DNA of 21,216 nucleotides from Nemertoderma westbladi (lineage: Eukaryota > Xenacoelomorpha > Nemertodermatida > Nemertodermatidae): positions 1 through 21,216 of the forward strand of contig JAUCBJ010005685.1 of NCBI GenBank assembly GCA_032718475.1, read 5' to 3'. The notes under the pieces were generated by a model. It had not been told where the DNA came from. It searched no databases and was given only the letters and a program-made list of their open reading frames with translations. The position numbers were made by a program, and so were the translations under genes. Of the stretch, positions 17,787 to 21,216 are shown piece by piece; the stretch's first letter is position 1, and every line of letters begins with the position of its first letter.

Positions 17787-17905
17787 CCCCGGACCGGATC
17801 TGCTAGCGGATTTAGTCCCCCCGGACCCAATCCGCTAGCAGATTTGGTCTCCTTAGGACCAAATCTGCTAGCGGATTGGGTCCTCGTTCGCGGATTTGGT
17901 CCCCC
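17787..17905. repeat. Left palindromic unit cluster of the MITE
   Basis: GCTAGC cores lie at 17802-17807, 17834-17839 and 17867-17872, 32-33 bp apart, each within AATC(C/T)GCTAGC(A/G)GATT. The links between cores are themselves GGTCC/GGACC palindromes. The stretch 17823-17849 is the exact reverse complement of 17857-17883, giving a 27-bp perfect hairpin with a 7-base loop. Confidence 0.92.
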
Positions 17906-18247
17906 CACTGTTATTGCAATAAATTCAAAATGCACTGCCAGACTGCTCCGTTCCCTTCCTCATTGTCAATGGTTACAGTACTGGCAGACCGGTTATTCAG
18001 TATGTATCGTTTATTGTTCTGGTTAGAAAACCTTGTCTGTGTAACCTTCTCCTCCCCAATTTCGTAGTACGATAAATTTATTGTAATGAGGTTATAGGCC
18101 TATTGTTTTAGCCTTTTTATTATTAGAAAATATATCCTCCCTGCTCCCCACCTGCAAGCTAATAATATGAATGAACTGAACATGAATGAATATGAATAAC
18201 TGTTACTCAGTTGGGTTTAGGTGTAACAGTTGAACTGAATATACACA

Positions 18248-18269
18248 CCCCCCCCCCCCCCCCCCCCCC
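18248..18269. repeat. C22 homopolymer
   Basis: An uninterrupted run of 22 C inside the MITE interior. It is the second longest homopolymer of the window after the C24 at 4333-4356. Confidence 0.9.
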
Positions 18270-18827
18270 TCCGAAAATACTATCTGTAAAACCATTTATA
18301 TTAGGCCTAGGTAATTAATTCATTTAATTATTAATTAAACGAAATGACACCAACTGACCAATGACAAACCCAACCAAAGACACCTGACAACTCGAACTAC
18401 AGTATGATTATTACTGTAATAGGGACAGTACAATATCTTCCTCCTCATCATGTAATCATCCCTCATCCATAATGAATCTATAATGTTGAAATTAGCCGCT
18501 TCCCTGAGTATAGTTCTCTTCCGCAACTTTGTTGAATTGACTGGATAGGCTATGTGTCATCTCCCGAAATATAATTATAGACGGCTTGATAAAGCTGCGT
18601 CCCATCGAAGTTGGCCATGATAGCCTACTGTACTGATGCGACTATATCAGTATATACAGATGTGGGAATTTAATTTAACGCAGTAGCTGGTAGCTACTGC
18701 AGTTTAATCAGTCTGCAGGTCTGACCGATAATTTAATGCATAAGCTATGCTGCTATGTGCTATGTCAGTACCAGTACTGCTGCATTCAGCACTGTCTGAC
18801 TGTACTGTAAAATTATAATTTAAGGGG

Positions 18828-18931
18828 GGACAGAATCCGCTAGCAGATTCGGTCCCACCGGACTCAATCCGCTAGCGGATCGGTCCCCCCGGACCATATC
18901 CGCGGGGGGACAGAATCCGCTGTTACACCGG
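18828..18931. repeat. Right palindromic unit cluster of the MITE
   Basis: GCTAGC cores lie at 18839-18844 and 18871-18876, again 32 bp apart, in the same AATCCGCTAGC(A/G)GAT setting with GGTCCC/GGACC links. GGGGGGACAGAATCCGC occurs twice (near 18824 and 18904), the second copy being the terminal repeat. Confidence 0.9.
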
Positions 18932-18933
18932 TA

Positions 18934-20695
18934 TATAAGTTTAGCCTAATTTATATAAATATATAATAAGCTTACTATAAACACCGGTAATGTCAATTAT
19001 TTAAAAATAACTGATTATCCGAATTTTAGGAATTATTTCTCTTTACTTTATTACTGATATTAAGCAGCAGTTCAACTGATATTAACACCTAATTGATGTA
19101 TAACAGGCCTACTATTTTATAAATCTGATTGAGTTGATTTATAAATATCTATATATATACCCGTAATGGGTTTTGACAATATTTGAAATAAACGTTATTA
19201 TTTCTGTGTAAGAAGTCACTACACAGAGGCTGAACGCTCTCAGTGGAGTGCTACTTGTTAGACACTAATACTGACAGTAATTCTACTTAACTAAGTTACT
19301 TATCACTACAAATTACTTATGTATCGGTTGAGAATACACAATCTCTAAATAAACAATAAACAAGTTACACGTACAATTTTTTAGGGTAATTTAACAAGAA
19401 ATTTACGAACCAGACTGACAAGGAGTTAGAATTTCTGGTTCTTACAAACTGACAGGAAATTATGGTATTTGAAACCAATAAAGTAGTATTAAGTACGTTG
19501 TGTTGTCCAGATAAGGAAATGCTACCGTCTGACGGCTTATAGTCTTACACTATAAGCACTACGTTATGTACCCGGAGTGTCCTATACCTAGAGGTTAATT
19601 ATCGAAGCCAACCATCTAACAGACCTATTAACCACGTTACAACACAAATATACTGCCTATGCACTAAATTATTTTCAGGAAAGCGCTGTACTCTAAACCC
19701 TAAATTAGGTACAAGCACTTATACAACATATAACTAGCAGTTAAATATACGCGAACAGCCAAAAGAACCACGGTATCTGCTGGAATGACCGGAGCACAAA
19801 ATCACCAGTCTGTCCTATGCCAAGCAGTCCTGAAGTAGTACCGGGGTTAATTTAACTATAACAGTATGCATAACAAGCATAATTACTGTAAAGAATAAAC
19901 TTGGGGAGATGTAGGTTGCAAATACTTGCATAAACTCTGAATAATAAATATTACGCTACCCGTACAGACTATTCAAATAAAACACAGACCAAATGCTGGC
20001 AGACTACTGTCAAGCCTAAATAAACCACAGTATATGCAATCTCCGAAATGGTTAGTTAGTAAGCGTTCTAACTACGTAGTACGACTTATTCTTTCGTGGG
20101 GGATTTACCTTACAGCACTGGATGCCTCCACTTTCCTAACTAGCACTTTATCGGACAGACACTCTACATATACTGCAATCGCCTCAGACATAACAACAGT
20201 TAGACAATGTGACAGGATCAGGGATCCGGACCGGGTTAATGCTCGTACGCGTCGTCGTAGGCTGATATCAGGTAACTTGGCCGAGGCTGTTAGAGAAAAA
20301 TGTCTGGAGTTTGATGTTCCTTGCGTTCCAATATAAATGTGTAATAATAGCACGGTTAATGGCTGAATATGTTATGAATGATAAACCGGTAATGGCAATA
20401 TATGATGACAGCATATAACAGCACTTAGTGACGACGGTAAGACAATGTTGCCGGTCTGCACTGAAACTGATAACTGGGTAACTGAATGACAAACCGGTAT
20501 GTAGGATATAATATATGATTACTTCACTCCTACGCTACCTTGGCCTGCTACCTAGTGGATGCTCTCCTTTGCCCTTATTGTGTTTCCCCTCTGTTGCTAG
20601 CCCATGCTAGCTGTGTCCCCTCCGAGGTGGTTTGACCTCTAACCTTCCTTTGTGTATGGCTTCGGGGATTGTACTGTCCCCCGATGTTGGTTTTT
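18934..20695. other. AT-rich stretch without a recognised gene
   Basis: No domain-bearing frame. A 100-codon plus-strand frame at 20034-20336 ends in a basic then acidic piece (RVNARTRRRRLISGNLAEAV), in a locally GC-richer patch (20215-20310). It has no recognisable homology and is not called as a gene. By position the stretch could be the outer part of a long 5' LTR, but I could not match it to any other part of the window. Confidence 0.45.
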
Positions 20696-20727
20696 GATAC
20701 GAGATTAATTATTGCTAATCTCGTATC
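20696..20727. repeat. Perfect 12-bp hairpin
   Basis: GATACGAGATTA (20696-20707) is followed after 8 bases by its exact reverse complement TAATCTCGTATC (20716-20727). It lies directly after a C/T-rich, less AT-rich block (20540-20690) with a CCCCGAT...ATTGTACTGTCCCCCGAT duplication-like phrase. It could act as an RNA structure in an LTR transcript. No other function is evident. Confidence 0.85.
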
Positions 20728-21084
20728 TCCAACATATTGCTGAAAATGCCACTATCCCATTTTATGAGGGTAATGAGGCGGAATTGAATCCTCTTACAGA
20801 CAACAATCTGGCCTACAAATTATCTATACAATCTGAGCAGGCTTACACGCCTTCTGCTCAATATTACACTTACCGATAAATAAAACTGACAGAAATAAGT
20901 AAACCATATAAAGGAGTAAGGAGTGATCAATCCCTAATCCCCCAACAGCCTATAATATACAATATTTCACAATCAAATAATACTGGGTAAAGTACCGGTT
21001 CGGGTCAGGCCTACAGTTTACCGTCCGACCGGTACGTTTCGGTTTTATTGCCTACTCAGCAATAAAAGAAACAAAATCTATTAA
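20728..21084. other. Non-coding stretch left of LTR-like copy 3
   Basis: No gene. Two ACCGGT words (20995 and 21029) and an ATTGCCTACT word (about 21048), shared with the sequence left of copy 1, suggest the LTR-like repeat begins somewhere in this interval. Confidence 0.45.
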
Positions 21085-21216
21085 TGTTCGCGCTTTTAGA
21101 CCTTTAGCTGTAGCAGTTTAACCTGCCAATTTAAATGTCTTTTTAATTATGAATCGACTTTAGCCCTTACCAATTACCTGGTGTACTGAAGTTACATCCG
21201 CCGAAGCCAGTCCGTG
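21085..21216. repeat. LTR-like segment, copy 3 (cut by window end)
   Basis: It starts TGTTCGCGCTTTTAGACC and continues to GACTTTAGCCC near 21166, matching 69-148 with a 6-base insertion (TGTAGC near 21110). The same orientation as the other two copies and the position beyond the Gag end of the BEL/Pao element make it a candidate 5' LTR portion. The rest lies outside the window. Confidence 0.4.

Larger units (their letters stand above)
17747..18931. mobile_element. TA-flanked MITE-type element with palindromic ends
   Basis: Both ends carry the same terminal inverted repeat, starting CCGGTGTAACAGCGGATTC: left from 17747, right ending at 18931, matching over about 26 of 27 bases. Each is flanked by TA (17745-17746 and 18932-18933). 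This fits a Tc1/mariner-like or similar TA-targeting element. The 1185-bp interior has no transposase frame, hence MITE-type or deleted. Just inside each terminus are 32-33 bp units centred on GCTAGC. The interior also has a C22 run at 18248-18269 and a 9-bp hairpin (GCAGTAGCT/GGT/AGCTACTGC) at 18680-18700. It may have inserted in the BEL/Pao leader or LTR. Confidence 0.8.

Noticed and set aside
18600-18635. Possible tRNA-type primer binding site ending in TTGGCCATG
   Set aside because: It lies inside the MITE, about 1.1 kb from the Gag start, and does not fit a tRNA acceptor end.
20985-21110. tRNA gene suggested by GGTTCGGGTC and GTTCGCGC words
   Set aside because: No cloverleaf can be formed around them; the second is part of the LTR-like repeat.

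Overview
The window looks like accessory DNA from an animal genome, probably a marine deuterostome. It is AT-rich, with long poly-C/poly-G runs, minisatellites, one open host-type gene and many transposon remains. The palindromic hexamers ACCGGT (about 19 copies) and AGGCCT (about 10) are several-fold above the roughly 3 expected at this base composition. From memory, TAGGCCTA and TACCGGTA words are typical of sea urchins, so an echinoderm is my best but weak guess. Nothing here looks prokaryotic.

Layout. 1-760: LTR-like sequence related to two other segments (8240-8500 and 21085-21216). 760-4900: no convincing gene; short repeats, a 16-bp inverted repeat, one candidate first exon (2537-2588) and a cluster of poly-C runs. 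4901-6295 (minus): the only intact host-like gene, a 464-residue protein with an INO80E-like coiled coil near the N terminus and a C3H zinc-knuckle-like motif near the C terminus, with CCAAT and TATA motifs upstream. 6600-7860: GC-rich repeats around a decayed Ty3/gypsy- or Ginger/GIN-type integrase fossil, then a nine-copy minisatellite.

8707-17538 (minus) is the internal region of one BEL/Pao LTR retrotransposon. In sense order it runs: Gag N terminus (17538 down to 16535), a coiled-coil/poly-alanine segment carrying a large (AGCGGC)n expansion, a proline-rich linker, a DUF1759 Gag core present in three tandem copies, zinc knuckles, DUF1758 protease, reverse transcriptase, RNase H region, and integrase with a DUF5641-like tail. 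Pol has at least seven in-frame stops and two frameshifts, so this copy is dead, although its integrase third is still a clean 422-codon frame. I could not find the primer binding site, polypurine tract or exact LTR ends.

17747-18931 is a 1.19-kb non-coding DNA-transposon-like (MITE-type) element with TA flanks, a 27-bp terminal inverted repeat, and palindromic 32-33 bp units at both ends. From there to 21216 the DNA is AT-rich with no recognisable gene, one perfect 12-bp hairpin, and a further LTR-like copy running off the window end.

The genes do not form a pathway. One probable chromatin-complex subunit sits in a field of nested mobile elements.
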